A DNA stretch of 64,000 nt from Thermoanaerobacter kivui (lineage in GTDB: Bacteria; Bacillota; Thermoanaerobacteria; Thermoanaerobacterales; Thermoanaerobacteraceae): assembly GCF_000763575.1 (NCBI RefSeq), contig NZ_CP009170.1:769501-833500 (forward strand). The letters are read 5' to 3'. The notes beneath the pieces were generated by a model, which had not been told where the DNA came from, ran no database searches, and saw only the letters and a list, made by a program, of their open reading frames with translations. The position numbers were made by a program, and so were the translations under genes. The first letter of the stretch is position 1. Every line of letters begins with the position of its first letter. This document shows, one piece after another, positions 17,730-26,307 of this stretch.

Positions 17730-17823
17730 CTGATTACCTTTGAGCACAGCCAATTGTCGCCCCATATTGACTAATATGGGAACAGCACAGGTGTTAAGTT
17801 TCTTATTTTTCTCAGGTAATCAG
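17730..17823 (+). ncRNA. folded IS110 leader, bridge-RNA-like
   Basis: CTGATTACCTttGAG at 17730-17744 pairs with CTCAGGTAATCAG at 17811-17823 (13 pairs, one 2-base bulge). Inside is a second hairpin, CCCATATT-GACT-AATATGGG (17761-17780), and a large internal loop. It lies about 30 bases before an IS110-family transposase start, where IS110-group elements encode their bridge RNA. That the structure is such an RNA, and its exact ends, are inference. Confidence 0.5.
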
Positions 17824-17854
17824 CCCTGTAATAAATTTAACAGGAGTGAAGAAA

Positions 17855-18025
17855 ATGGCGGATTTACTAGAAGTTTGCTGTGGATTAGGTGTTCACAAAG
17901 AAACAATAGCGGCTTGTTTGCTTAAAGGCTCTGTCAATGATGAAAAGCCGGAAAAACGATAAGATTTTCCACTTTATTAAAAAACCTTGAAAAATTAAAA
18001 ACGATTGGTACGATTGCCTGGCTGA
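17855..18025 (+). pseudogene. IS110-family transposase, N-terminal fragment
   Basis: The frame opens MADLLEVCCGLGVHKETIAA, the typical RuvC-like front of IS110 transposases; the usual catalytic GLDVHK reads GLGVHK here, so the first Asp is lost. After about 36 codons a frameshift occurs and the sequence continues in another frame (TIRFSTLLKNLEKLK). It ends abruptly near 18025, where unrelated DNA begins. A good ribosome site (CAGGAG) precedes it. Clearly inactive. Confidence 0.75.
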
Positions 18026-18091
18026 ACGTAACAAGAATAAAGACTTATCAGTAAAACTTACAAAGTATACATAAAAGAAAATGAAAATGGC

Positions 18092-18331
18092 GTGATAAAT
18101 GTAGTTAAAAGCTTTTTTAAGCGAAGGCACAAGTACATACAAGCAGTAAAGGACATTTCTTTTACTGTAAATCAAGGAGAAATACTTGGACTGATTGGTT
18201 TAAACGGTGCGGGGAAAACTACTACTATTAAACTGGTATCTGGAATTATTAAAGCAGATGAAGGTATTATAAGAGTACTGGGAGAAGACCCCTTTTTACG
18301 AAGCAAAGATTACAGGTTAAAAGAATGGTGA
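18092..18331 (+). pseudogene. ABC transporter ATPase, N-terminal fragment
   Basis: The first ~75 residues of an ABC-2 type ATPase: VVKSFFKRRHKYIQAVKDIS, then Walker A GLNGAGKTT (about residues 38-46) and LVSGIIKADEGIIRVLGEDP. After KDYRLKEW it stops. The signature motif, Walker B and the rest are missing. It follows the IS110 fragment with no spacing, so a rearrangement joined the two. Not functional. Confidence 0.8.
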
Positions 18332-18367
18332 TTTGATATAGCAGACAAAGGAAGCTAAAAAGTTTCC

Positions 18368-18428
18368 CAAAGGCATTCCTCTGCATATTATGAAACTATA
18401 CTGGTATGTGGAGGGATGCCTTTTGTAT
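18368..18428. terminator. long hairpin before the beta-propeller gene
   Basis: AAAGGCATTCCTCTGCATA pairs imperfectly with TATGTGGAGGGATGCCTTT (about 18370-18424), followed by a short T-rich stretch. It overlaps the ribosome site of the next gene, so it may hide that site as well as end upstream transcripts. Confidence 0.5.
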
Positions 18429-19340
18429 TTATATGTAGCTAGTATGGGAGAAGATTTTGTTGATCGGATTGATTTGGAAAAACACTCAAGAGATTCTGTT
18501 AGAATAAAGTCTTATAACAATAAACATCTTCCATTAAATATCTATTCTAAATACCTCTGTGGACCTCATAGGTTGATTTTAGATGAAAATAGAAAGAAAA
18601 TTTACACTCTAAACTGTTATGATAATTCAATCAGCGTAATAGATAAAGAAAAGTTTGAATTTGAAGGATCGTGGTATGTAGGGCTTTACCCTGTTTATGG
18701 AGTTTTGTATAATGGCAATATCTTTATTGTAAATGCAGATTCTAATTCTGTTACTGTTTTCGATATAGAGGGAAAGAGAGTTATAGGGCAGTTTAAAGTG
18801 GGGAACTACCCGCAAAAAATAATCTACAACAGCAAGTATAATCTGTTTTTTGTAAGCAATATGATTTCAGGAGATATTTTATTAATTGAACCGGAGAATT
18901 ATACAATTTTGGATTTCATAATAACAGGACCTAATCCTACAGACATAATTTTTTCGGAAGATGAAGAGTATCTTTATGTAGCAAATAGCTATTTTGACTC
19001 CGGAGAGAATGGTAAAATTTCTATAATAGATTTAAGAGACTTTAAAATTGTGAAAGAGATAAATGCAGGAAAAGTCCCTATAAAAATTTACAAGGAGAAT
19101 GATTTTCTGTACATCTTAAGTAGTTATTCAAATACCTTTTGCCGGGTTAGTCTTATTACAAAAGATAAAGAAGAAGTATACTGTGGGGAGGCTCCTTCAG
19201 ATTTTTGTTTATATGACAACTACGCCTATGTAACTTATCTAGGAGACAATAAAATTTTTATTTTTGATTTATCAAATATGGAAAAGGTAGGGACTATAAA
19301 GACAAGAAAAGAGCCCCAAGGCCTTGTTATTGACCCGTGA
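18423..19340 (+). CDS. YVTN-type beta-propeller protein
   Basis: About 305 residues of repeated beta-propeller blades, each ending in patterns such as ISVIDKEKFE, VTVFDIEGKRV and ISIIDLRDFKIV with LYVANS-type starts, giving a six- or seven-bladed wheel. I start at the TTG at 18423, because GGAGGG ends 7 bases before it; the in-frame ATG at 18390 lies in the upstream hairpin and adds an odd leader. No signal peptide is seen with this start. Such proteins bind partners or surfaces; the role here is unknown. It ends 14 bases inside the convergent DUF4364 gene. Confidence 0.75.
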   Translation: MYLYVASMGEDFVDRIDLEKHSRDSVRIKSYNNKHLPLNIYSKYLCGPHRLILDENRKKIYTLNCYDNSISVIDKEKFEFEGSWYVGLYPVYGVLYNGNIFIVNADSNSVTVFDIEGKRVIGQFKVGNYPQKIIYNSKYNLFFVSNMISGDILLIEPENYTILDFIITGPNPTDIIFSEDEEYLYVANSYFDSGENGKISIIDLRDFKIVKEINAGKVPIKIYKENDFLYILSSYSNTFCRVSLITKDKEEVYCGEAPSDFCLYDNYAYVTYLGDNKIFIFDLSNMEKVGTIKTRKEPQGLVIDP

Positions 19341-19842
19341 GGACTTTTATTATGTATGCATATACGTCTTGAGATTTTTGTTTCCAATTATCGCAGATAA
19401 GTTTTGCCTGCTCGCTGTTTACTACATTTATATTTAGCTCAATCAAAACTATATCATTTTCTACGACTTTGCAATTAGCTATATATTGATTTTCGTCTTT
19501 TTTGTAATAAGTGGCTATATATTGAGATTCCTGTTTTATTTTTTCTTTGTTTAAAAGGATGTATTCGTCTATTTTTTGCCGTGTTTCAAAGGGGATTCTT
19601 GTGAAAAATAGTTTTAAAATGTTTATACCTTCTTCCGTAATAAAATATTTTTCTTCTTCTAATTTTATAAAGCCAGTTTCTATTAACTCGTCAAGGTATT
19701 GTCTTAAATAGAAATAGTTCATAAGTTTGTTATCTAAGATAATTTTGCTTATTTGCTCGTCTGTAATAGGCATATTTATTCTGTTTAAGATGTATAGTAT
19801 AATTAACTTGTTTTCTGCTAATTCTTGTATTTCGTACGCCAA
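19327..19842 (-). CDS. DUF4364 family protein
   Basis: About 171 residues. The first ~75 form a winged-helix-like segment (AYEIQELAENKLIILYILNR, then ITDEQISKIIL), and the C-terminal part fits the DUF4364 family common in clostridia. The function is not established; the winged helix suggests regulation. I start at the TTG at 19842, which follows GAGGTGG; the ATG at 19857 lies upstream of that ribosome site. The gene converges with and slightly overlaps the propeller gene. Confidence 0.75.
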   Translation of the reverse strand: MAYEIQELAENKLIILYILNRINMPITDEQISKIILDNKLMNYFYLRQYLDELIETGFIKLEEEKYFITEEGINILKLFFTRIPFETRQKIDEYILLNKEKIKQESQYIATYYKKDENQYIANCKVVENDIVLIELNINVVNSEQAKLICDNWKQKSQDVYAYIIKVLTGQ

Positions 19843-19914
19843 GTTACCACCTCGCATTATTACTACATGTGGTATATTTAAATTAATTCTATCACAAAAT
19901 ATACAATAATAAAA

Positions 19915-19936
19915 GAGAGTACACGAAATACTCTCT
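19915..19936 (-). terminator. outward-facing terminator, left of the long-hairpin element
   Basis: GAGAGTA pairs with TACTCTC around a 7-base loop; read on the minus strand it is followed by TTTT. It nearly copies the hairpin on the other side of the element at 20202-20224 (same stem, loop differing by one base). Confidence 0.7.
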
Positions 19937-20201
19937 CAGTTTGTTGACAAAGTTAAAAAATATTCAAAGGAGATATTTTGCATCGTCGCTCCGATGTTCC
20001 AAAGCGACAAAACTAAAGCTCGACCTTCGGGCTCCGGCAGGGTACCGGGCACAATCGGCCTCCTTGCCTCAGGTGCCCGCCTTCGCCATCCATGGCTTCG
20101 GCCCTGCCTCCACCCTCGGTCTTGCTAAGTTTTGTTACCGCTTTGTAACAAGTCGCTCCTTATGCAAAATATCTCCTTTACGAAAGTTTGTCTACAGTCT
20201 G
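19937..20201 (+). repeat. long-hairpin repeat element, copy B
   Basis: Ends are CAGTTTGTTGACAAA (19937-19951) and TTTGTCTACAGTCTG (20187-20201), imperfect inverted repeats. Next inside, AAAGGAGATATTTTGCAT (about 19967-19984) pairs with ATGCAAAATATCTCCTTT (about 20163-20180), so the whole unit can fold into one long stem. The centre (about 20030-20130) is strikingly GC-rich for this genome and has no coding character. It shares its ends, but not its core, with copies C and D. Confidence 0.75.
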
Positions 20202-20227
20202 AGAGAGTATACGAAATACTCTCTTTT
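20202..20227 (+). terminator. outward-facing terminator, right of copy B
   Basis: AGAGAGTA pairs with TACTCTCT around TACGAAA, followed on the plus strand by TTTT. Confidence 0.7.
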
Positions 20228-20234
20228 TCTCTTT

Positions 20235-20534
20235 CTATCTTTGCATGTATTCTGATTCGCTCCCTGCAGCACCTTGTGGGCCGCCTTGTGCAGGAGTAGA
20301 ACCATATATACTAATGCCTCTTGCCATGGCAGATTCAGCAAAATGAACCATTCGTCTTAACATTTGTCCTCCTACTTTGCCGCAATCTCTACTACTTATA
20401 TATCCCCAATAATCTTCAGAACCTTGCTTAACTGGAAGGCCAAGTTCTGATGCGATTTCGTATTTCATATTATCAAGGGCTTTGTGAGCCTCTGGTACCA
20501 TTTTTGGACGATCGTTCCAACTACCTCTTGCCAT
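20235..20534 (-). CDS. alpha/beta-type small acid-soluble spore protein
   Basis: A 99-residue SASP that coats and protects spore DNA. The conserved blocks are visible: MKYEIASELGLP (about 24-35), DYWGYISSRDCGKVGGQM (about 41-58) and RRMV just after. The germination protease site is expected in the first block. The C-terminal tail is longer and Gly/Gln-rich. A strong GGAGG ribosome site precedes the ATG. It is a forespore (sigma-G) gene in known species. It shows that the organism belongs to a spore-forming lineage. Confidence 0.95.
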   Translation of the reverse strand: MARGSWNDRPKMVPEAHKALDNMKYEIASELGLPVKQGSEDYWGYISSRDCGKVGGQMLRRMVHFAESAMARGISIYGSTPAQGGPQGAAGSESEYMQR

Positions 20535-20671
20535 TTAAATCCCTCCTTATTCTTTCTCATACTTAATTTGTGTAGGTGGATAAAAAATATACTTTGAAAA
20601 ATTTTAAAAAAATATATTTTGTTGTGCTAAAATATTTATATGCAAAAATTTTACTAAAAGGGTTGATAGAG

Positions 20672-21373
20672 ATGGAGAAACAAAAAATTTTAGAGCAAAA
20701 AATAAGGGAATGGGGAGCGTCTTTAGTAGGTTTTTCAAATCTTACAGGTATCCTTCCCGATACTCTTTCAGATATTCCGTATGCCATTGCAGTTGTAATA
20801 AAATTAGCGGATAGAATAGTGGATGAAATTGAGAATAAGCCTACTCACACTTATTATCACCATTACCGTTCTGTAAATACGCTAATTGACCAGATAACCT
20901 TAAGGACGGGTCTTCTTCTTGAAGAATGGGGCTATAAAGCATTAGCTGTTCCTGCGTCTCAATCGATTGCTGATTTGGGAGAATATAGAGGACTTTTTCC
21001 ACATAAAACTGCTGCTACAAGAGCAGGGCTTGGTTGGATAGGGAAAAATGGGCTTCTTGTGACTGAAAAATATGGACCAAGAGTGAGATTAGGAACAGTT
21101 CTAACAAATATGCCTTTTGAAACCGGAACCCCCATTACTGAAAGTAAATGTGGCAGCTGTAAATTATGTGTAGATGCCTGTCCTGCTATGGCACTTTATG
21201 GTACTCTATGGAAAGAGGGAATGCCGAGAGAAGAAATAGTTGACGCAAGAGCTTGTAGCGAATACATGAATAAAAAATTTAAACACATTGGAAGAGGCTA
21301 TGTCTGCGGTATTTGTATGGAAGTGTGTCCTTACGGAAGGAAAAAATCTGTTGACAGGTTAAAAGGTTTTTGA
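20672..21373 (+). CDS. double [4Fe-4S] protein, epoxyqueuosine reductase-like
   Basis: About 233 residues from the ATG at 20672; an earlier frame start at 20576 adds a leader with no family character and overlaps the SASP promoter. The N-terminal part resembles QueG-type corrinoid-dependent reductases (ASQSIADLGEYRG, LGWIGKNGLLVTEKYGPRVR), and the C-terminal half has two ferredoxin motifs (CGSCKLCVDACP and CGICMEVCP). It is shorter than true QueG and lacks its C-terminal HEAT part, so it is probably a related reductase with an unknown substrate. Its 3' end contains the promoter of the next gene. Confidence 0.7.
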   Translation: MEKQKILEQKIREWGASLVGFSNLTGILPDTLSDIPYAIAVVIKLADRIVDEIENKPTHTYYHHYRSVNTLIDQITLRTGLLLEEWGYKALAVPASQSIADLGEYRGLFPHKTAATRAGLGWIGKNGLLVTEKYGPRVRLGTVLTNMPFETGTPITESKCGSCKLCVDACPAMALYGTLWKEGMPREEIVDARACSEYMNKKFKHIGRGYVCGICMEVCPYGRKKSVDRLKGF

Positions 21374-21379
21374 TAAAAT
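21351..21379 (+). promoter_or_regulatory. promoter of the kojibiose operon regulator
   Basis: A consensus TTGACA at 21351-21356 and TAAAAT at 21374-21379, 17 bp apart, overlapping the end of the upstream gene. Confidence 0.8.
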
Positions 21380-21391
21380 GAAATCAAACAA

Positions 21392-21405
21392 CCAAAACGT
21401 TTTGG
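21392..21405. promoter_or_regulatory. LacI-family operator 1
   Basis: The perfect palindrome CCAAAACGTTTTGG lies 13 bases after the -10 box, so bound repressor would block transcript start. The central CG is the usual LacI/GalR contact. A close copy lies at 22450. Confidence 0.85.
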
Positions 21406-21421
21406 AAAAGGTGGATATTAA

Positions 21422-22432
21422 ATGGCTGTTACAATAAAAGATATAGCGAAATATGCGGGTGTATCTGTTACAACGGTTTCGAGAGCTTTAAACGGATATC
21501 CGGATGTAAGCGAGGAAACACGTGAAAGAATTAAAAAAATAGCGGAACAACTTAATTATACTCCAAACTCCATTGCAAGAGGACTTGTCACAAATAAGAC
21601 CCACACAGTTGGCTTGATTGTTTCTGAATTAATAAAACCTGGGGCGTATCATCCTTTCTTCCTCGAAGTGCTTGCAGGTATAAAAGCAGGATTAAAAAAA
21701 GATAAATATGACCTTATACTTTTTACTGTAGACCCGGAAAGCCAAGATGCCACTTCCTATGAGAAGCTTTGCAATGACAGAAAAGTGGAAGGGGCTATTG
21801 TAGAAGGTTTAAGATTGAGTGATCCTTACATTGAAGAAATAAAGAGAACACAAATTCCCACTGTTCTGATTGATATACCGATACTGACTGATAAAGTGGG
21901 ATATGTAAGTTCGGATAACGTTCAGGCGGCTTTTGAAGCTACAAGTTATCTTATAAAGTTAGGACATAGAAATATTGGATTTATAAATGGGCATAATGAT
22001 GCGGCTGTAAGCTTTGAAAGGTTAGAAGGTTATAAAAAAGCTCTTGAAAAAAATAATATACCTTACAAAGAGGAATATGTAGTTTTTGATGATTTTACTC
22101 AAGAAGGTGGATATAATTCTTTTAAGACGTTAGTTTTTGAACATCCGGAAATAACTGCTGTTTTCCATGCTTCTGATTTGATGGCAATAGGGTCTTTCAA
22201 AGCAGCAAAAGACTTAGGAATGAAAGTGCCTGATGACATCTCTATTGTAGGTTTTGACGATATTGAACTTGCATCCCTTATTACTCCTGGACTTACTACT
22301 ATAAGACAAGATACTTTTAAGATGGGATATAATGCAGCAAAACATCTTTTATCTATTATAAAAGGGGAAAAGCCTCAGCATATATTAATACCTCATAAGC
22401 TTGTAATTAGAGATTCAGCTAGAAAGATATAA
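21422..22432 (+). CDS. LacI-family repressor of the kojibiose operon
   Basis: A 336-residue LacI/GalR regulator. Residues 3-50 are the DNA-binding domain (TIKDIAKYAGVSVTTVSRAL) with hinge, followed by a periplasmic-binding-protein-like sugar domain to the end. It is flanked by two nearly identical operators, one over its own promoter and one between it and kojP, so it probably controls itself and the phosphorylase/transport genes. The likely inducer is kojibiose or a glucose phosphate (inference). Confidence 0.9.
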   Translation: MAVTIKDIAKYAGVSVTTVSRALNGYPDVSEETRERIKKIAEQLNYTPNSIARGLVTNKTHTVGLIVSELIKPGAYHPFFLEVLAGIKAGLKKDKYDLILFTVDPESQDATSYEKLCNDRKVEGAIVEGLRLSDPYIEEIKRTQIPTVLIDIPILTDKVGYVSSDNVQAAFEATSYLIKLGHRNIGFINGHNDAAVSFERLEGYKKALEKNNIPYKEEYVVFDDFTQEGGYNSFKTLVFEHPEITAVFHASDLMAIGSFKAAKDLGMKVPDDISIVGFDDIELASLITPGLTTIRQDTFKMGYNAAKHLLSIIKGEKPQHILIPHKLVIRDSARKI

Positions 22433-22449
22433 TTTTTTTTAAAAAGTAC

Positions 22450-22463
22450 CCAAAACGTTTCGG
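22450..22463. promoter_or_regulatory. LacI-family operator 2, before kojP
   Basis: CCAAAACGTTTCGG differs from operator 1 at one base and lies 34 bases before the kojP start. With the first site it could support a repression loop around the regulator gene. Confidence 0.8.
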
Positions 22464-22497
22464 ATAAAATTTTTAGCAGGAATCAGGAGGTATATAA

Positions 22498-24825
22498 GTG
22501 GTAAAGCACATGTTTTTAGAGGATGTAAACAATTTAATAAGTGATGACAAATGGCTTATTTTCCAAAATGAGTATAATACAGAGGTAAATCCTCGATATG
22601 AGACCCTTTTTACACTTACAAATGGTTACATGGGCGTAAGAGGTACTTTTGAGGAAGGAAGCGAGGGAGAAAAGCCGGGAAATTTTATTGCAGGAATTTT
22701 TGACAAGTCAGATGCGCAGGTTAGAGAAATAGTAAATGCTCAAAATTGGTTGAGAATAAAGTTGTATGTTGAAGGTGAAGAATTAAGTTTGGATAAATGC
22801 CAGTTGATAGAATTTAAAAGAATTCTTGATATGAAAAAAGGTATTCTATTTAGGAGTATGTTGATAAAAGACAGCAAAGATAGAATTACTCGAATTGAGG
22901 GATACAGGTTTATAAGCCGTAGCGACCTTCATCGTTCTGCAATTAAGCTATTTGTAACACCTGTAAATTACAGTGGTGTTGTAGGTATAGAGAGCATTAT
23001 TGATGGGACTGTTTTAAATTCAGCAGATAGCCCAAAGCATAGGGTAAAGCATTTGAAAGTGACTGACAATAGCAGTTTAAATAAAAGCGGAGTTTATCTT
23101 GAAACAGCAACTATTGACGATGATATTCGCATTGCAACAGGTAGTGCAGTGAGGTTATATCATTATGAGGATAAAGAGAAAAATAACATAGCTAAATTTA
23201 AGAGATTTTTGCCTTTAGGTGAAATGAGTATTGAATACTTTGAGTTTGATGGCACAGAGAACAAAACAGTAGTAATTGACAAATTTATTATAACCTATAC
23301 CTCAAGAGACGTAAAAAAAGGCCTATTAAAGAGTACGGTGGAAAAAGAACTCTTTGCTTTTGCTGGAGAAGGTATTGACAAAGAGTTGCAGAGACATATT
23401 GAGGTATATGAAGAACTATGGTCTGTTGCAGATATAAATATTGAAGGGGATGAAGAAGCAGATAAAGCTTTGAGGTTTAATATTTTTCATCTTATGAGTT
23501 CTGTCAATGAAAATGACCCCATGGTAAGTATTGCTGCAAAGGCCCTTCATGGTGAGGGATACAAAGGCCATGTCTTTTGGGATACAGAAATATTTATGCT
23601 TCCGTTTTTCATATATGTGCATCCAAAAGCGGCAAAGACACTTTTGATGTACAGGTACAATATGCTGGATGCAGCGAGAAAAAATGCGGCTTTAAACGGG
23701 TATAAGGGAGCACAATACCCTTGGGAATCTGCAGATACAGGAGAGGAAGAGACACCTAAATGGGGATTTGATTACATGGGAAACCCTGTAAGGATATGGA
23801 CGGGTGATTTAGAGCATCATATAACTGCTGATATAGCTTTTGCAGTGTGGGAGTATTTTAGAGCGACAGAGGATATTGAGTTTATGTTGAATTACGGTGC
23901 AGAAGTCATTTTTGAGACTGCAAGGTTTTGGGTATCTAGATGTGAATATGTAAAAGAATTAGACAGGTATAAAATAAACAATGTCATAGGTCCTGATGAA
24001 TTTCATGAGCATGTTGATAATAATGCTTATACTAATTACCTTGCAAAATGGAATATTAAAAAGGGACTTGAACTAATCAATATGTTAAAAGAAAAATACC
24101 CTGAACATTATCATGCTATATCAAACAAGATATGTTTGACAAATGAGGAAATGGAAAAGTGGAAAGAAGTTGAAGAAAAAATATATATACCTTATGACAA
24201 AGACAAAAAGCTGATAGAACAATTTGAAGGCTATTTTGATAAAAAAGATTATGTTATTGATAAATTTGATGAAAACAATATGCCTATATGGCCTGAAGGT
24301 GTTGATATAACAAAATTGGGTGATACCCAGCTTATTAAACAGGCTGATGTTGTTATGTTAATGCTTTTGTTAGGTGAGGAATTTGACGAAGAAACGAAAA
24401 GAATCAATTACGAATATTATGAAAAGCGGACTATGCACAAGTCTTCTTTAGGTCCAAGTATGTATGCCATTATGGGTTTAAAAGTTGGGGACCACAAAAA
24501 CGCGTACCAATCTTTTATGAGAAGTGCCAACGTTGACCTTGTGGACAATCAGGGTAACACTAAAGAAGGTTTGCATGCTGCATCTGCTGGTGGTACATGG
24601 CAAGTAGCTGTTTTTGGATTTGGCGGAATGGAAATTGACAAAGAAGAGATATTAAATATAAATCCGTGGCTGCCAGAAAAATGGGATAAACTTTCCTATA
24701 AAGTATTCTGGAAAGGCAATTTAATTGAGGTAATTGTTACAAAACAGGAAGTGACAGTAAAAAAATTAAAAGGAAAAGGAAATATAAAAGTAAAGGTAAA
24801 AGGGAAAGAGCTGACAATAGAATAG
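22498..24825 (+). CDS. kojP: kojibiose phosphorylase (GH65)
   Basis: Splits kojibiose (glucose-alpha-1,2-glucose) with phosphate into glucose and beta-glucose-1-phosphate in the cytoplasm. The 775 residues match my memory of the Thermoanaerobacter brockii enzyme almost throughout. Fold order: N-terminal beta-sandwich (about 1-260), helical linker, (alpha/alpha)6 barrel, C-terminal beta domain. The likely general acid is Glu501 in GPDEFHEHVDNNAYTN, and phosphate-binding blocks such as HKSSLGPSMY and HAASAGGTW are present. The GTG start has AGGAGG 7 bases upstream. The operon continues with transporter and beta-phosphoglucomutase genes, matching the product. Kojibiose rather than another disaccharide is inferred from similarity. 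Confidence 0.93.
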   Translation: MVKHMFLEDVNNLISDDKWLIFQNEYNTEVNPRYETLFTLTNGYMGVRGTFEEGSEGEKPGNFIAGIFDKSDAQVREIVNAQNWLRIKLYVEGEELSLDKCQLIEFKRILDMKKGILFRSMLIKDSKDRITRIEGYRFISRSDLHRSAIKLFVTPVNYSGVVGIESIIDGTVLNSADSPKHRVKHLKVTDNSSLNKSGVYLETATIDDDIRIATGSAVRLYHYEDKEKNNIAKFKRFLPLGEMSIEYFEFDGTENKTVVIDKFIITYTSRDVKKGLLKSTVEKELFAFAGEGIDKELQRHIEVYEELWSVADINIEGDEEADKALRFNIFHLMSSVNENDPMVSIAAKALHGEGYKGHVFWDTEIFMLPFFIYVHPKAAKTLLMYRYNMLDAARKNAALNGYKGAQYPWESADTGEEETPKWGFDYMGNPVRIWTGDLEHHITADIAFAVWEYFRATEDIEFMLNYGAEVIFETARFWVSRCEYVKELDRYKINNVIGPDEFHEHVDNNAYTNYLAKWNIKKGLELINMLKEKYPEHYHAISNKICLTNEEMEKWKEVEEKIYIPYDKDKKLIEQFEGYFDKKDYVIDKFDENNMPIWPEGVDITKLGDTQLIKQADVVMLMLLLGEEFDEETKRINYEYYEKRTMHKSSLGPSMYAIMGLKVGDHKNAYQSFMRSANVDLVDNQGNTKEGLHAASAGGTWQVAVFGFGGMEIDKEEILNINPWLPEKWDKLSYKVFWKGNLIEVIVTKQEVTVKKLKGKGNIKVKVKGKELTIE

Positions 24826-24830
24826 TCAAA

Positions 24831-24864
24831 AAGGTATAGGCAGGTGGATAACCTGCTATACCTT
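24831..24864 (+). terminator. intergenic hairpin after kojP
   Basis: AAGGTATAGCAGGT-type arms (AAGGTATAGG.. and ..CTATACCTT) pair over about 14 bp without a T-run. It is probably a partial terminator or mRNA-stabilising element tuning enzyme versus transporter levels. Confidence 0.55.
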
Positions 24865-24969
24865 AAAATAAATTGATTATGTTTTAAGGGGGGATAAGTG
24901 GAGTTAGAGTAAAATTTTAAGTTCTCAATCAGATATTTTACTATAAAATTGTGAAAGGGGAAAGTGGTA

Positions 24970-26232
24970 ATGAGTAAAAAACTTTTAAGCATCTTTGTAT
25001 TGACGATCTTTGTATTAGCTACTGTTTTAGCTGGTTGTTCATCCAGTAAAAATAATACTTCCAGTGCCAATGAGACAAATACACAAAAACAAGAGACAGC
25101 AAAACCAGTTACTATAAAATTAGGCATGTGGTCTTCATCTCCAGCAGAAAAGAAGATAGTGGATGACCAAATAGCTAAGTTTAAAGAAAAATATCCAAAT
25201 ATAGATGTGCAAATTGAGACAATTGTGGGAGATTACATGCAAAAATTACAAACAGAACTGGCGTCAAATACAGCACCAGACATATTCTATCTTGACAGCA
25301 TGCCGGCACCACAGCTTATGTCTTCAGGAGTTTTAGAGCCATTAGATGATTATATTAAGAAATACAATGTGGATGTAAATGATTTCGAGCCAGCATTGCT
25401 TTCCGCTTTTCAGTGGGAGGGAAAAACTTATGGTTTACCAAAGGATTTCAATACTCTAGCTTTGTTTTACAACAAAGACATGTTTAAAGCGGCTGGAATA
25501 AATGAGCCTCCAAAAACATGGGAGGAATTAAGAGATGTAGCTAAAAAGTTGACAAAAGACGGTGTCAAAGGTTTGGTTTTATCAGCAGACCTTGCAAGAT
25601 TTGATGCTTTTATAAATCAAAATGGCGGTTCAGTATATCAAGATGGAAAAGTTACTTTAAATCTGCCAGAGAATGCACAAGCTCTTGATTTTTATGTAGG
25701 CCTCATTACAAAAGACAAAGTTGCTGACACACCACAAAACATGGGAGAAGGCTGGAATGGAGATGCTTTTGCTGCTAAAAAAGCTGCAATGGCAATAGAA
25801 GGTGGCTGGATGATACCATTCCTCAAAGAAAAAGCTCCTGATTTAAACTATGGTATAGCAGAGCTTCCAGCAGGAAAGCAAAAATCTACAATGGCTTTCA
25901 CTGTTGCATATGTGATGAATAAAAACAGCAAACATAAAGATGAAGCCTTTAAACTTATTGAATTTTTAACCGGTAAAGAAGGACAGCAATTTGTAGTAGA
26001 TTCAGGCCTTGCACTTCCATCGAGAAAGTCTATGCAAGAAGGATTTAAGGAGAAATATCCTGAAAGAGCTGCCTTTGTAGATGGTGCTTCTTATGCGGTA
26101 CCATGGCAATTCGGTTTGTATGGCACAAAGGTAGTAGATGCGGCTAATAAAGCCTGTGAAGCATTAATAATGAAGCAAATAAGTAGTGCTCAGCAAGCTC
26201 TTGACAACGCACAAAAGGAAGTTGGACAATAA
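24970..26232 (+). CDS. sugar ABC transporter substrate-binding lipoprotein
   Basis: A 420-residue extracytoplasmic solute-binding protein of the MalE-like group. Lipobox LAGC puts the anchor Cys at about residue 23, followed by a Ser/Asn/Thr linker and then the two-lobed binding domain (LGMWSSSPAEKKIVDDQIAK, then a family GLPKDFNTLALFYNKDMF block). The ATG at 24970 is preferred over the GTG at 24964, which lies in the ribosome site. It should capture the disaccharide that KojP splits. It is followed by a strong hairpin, as often seen after highly expressed binding-protein genes. Confidence 0.9.
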   Translation: MSKKLLSIFVLTIFVLATVLAGCSSSKNNTSSANETNTQKQETAKPVTIKLGMWSSSPAEKKIVDDQIAKFKEKYPNIDVQIETIVGDYMQKLQTELASNTAPDIFYLDSMPAPQLMSSGVLEPLDDYIKKYNVDVNDFEPALLSAFQWEGKTYGLPKDFNTLALFYNKDMFKAAGINEPPKTWEELRDVAKKLTKDGVKGLVLSADLARFDAFINQNGGSVYQDGKVTLNLPENAQALDFYVGLITKDKVADTPQNMGEGWNGDAFAAKKAAMAIEGGWMIPFLKEKAPDLNYGIAELPAGKQKSTMAFTVAYVMNKNSKHKDEAFKLIEFLTGKEGQQFVVDSGLALPSRKSMQEGFKEKYPERAAFVDGASYAVPWQFGLYGTKVVDAANKACEALIMKQISSAQQALDNAQKEVGQ

Positions 26233-26241
26233 TTTAAGTAA

Positions 26242-26269
26242 GCAGCACCTTACTAAAATAAGGTGCTGC
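26242..26269 (+). terminator. hairpin after the binding-protein gene
   Basis: GCAGCACCTT pairs perfectly with AAGGTGCTGC around an 8-base loop, followed by AATTATG, not a T-run. Likely a 3' stabiliser or partial terminator raising binding-protein yield over the permeases. Confidence 0.65.
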
Positions 26270-26307
26270 AATTATGATTTTTTAAGGTTGAAGGGAAGGA
26301 TGTATTT

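Noticed and set aside
18390-18422. ATG at 18390 as start of the beta-propeller gene
   Set aside because: It lies in a hairpin without a ribosome site; the TTG at 18423 has GGAGGG at ideal distance.
19941-20255. Open frame of 104 codons in element B
   Set aside because: It lies in the long-hairpin repeat; the composition comes from the GC-rich core and no ribosome site precedes it.
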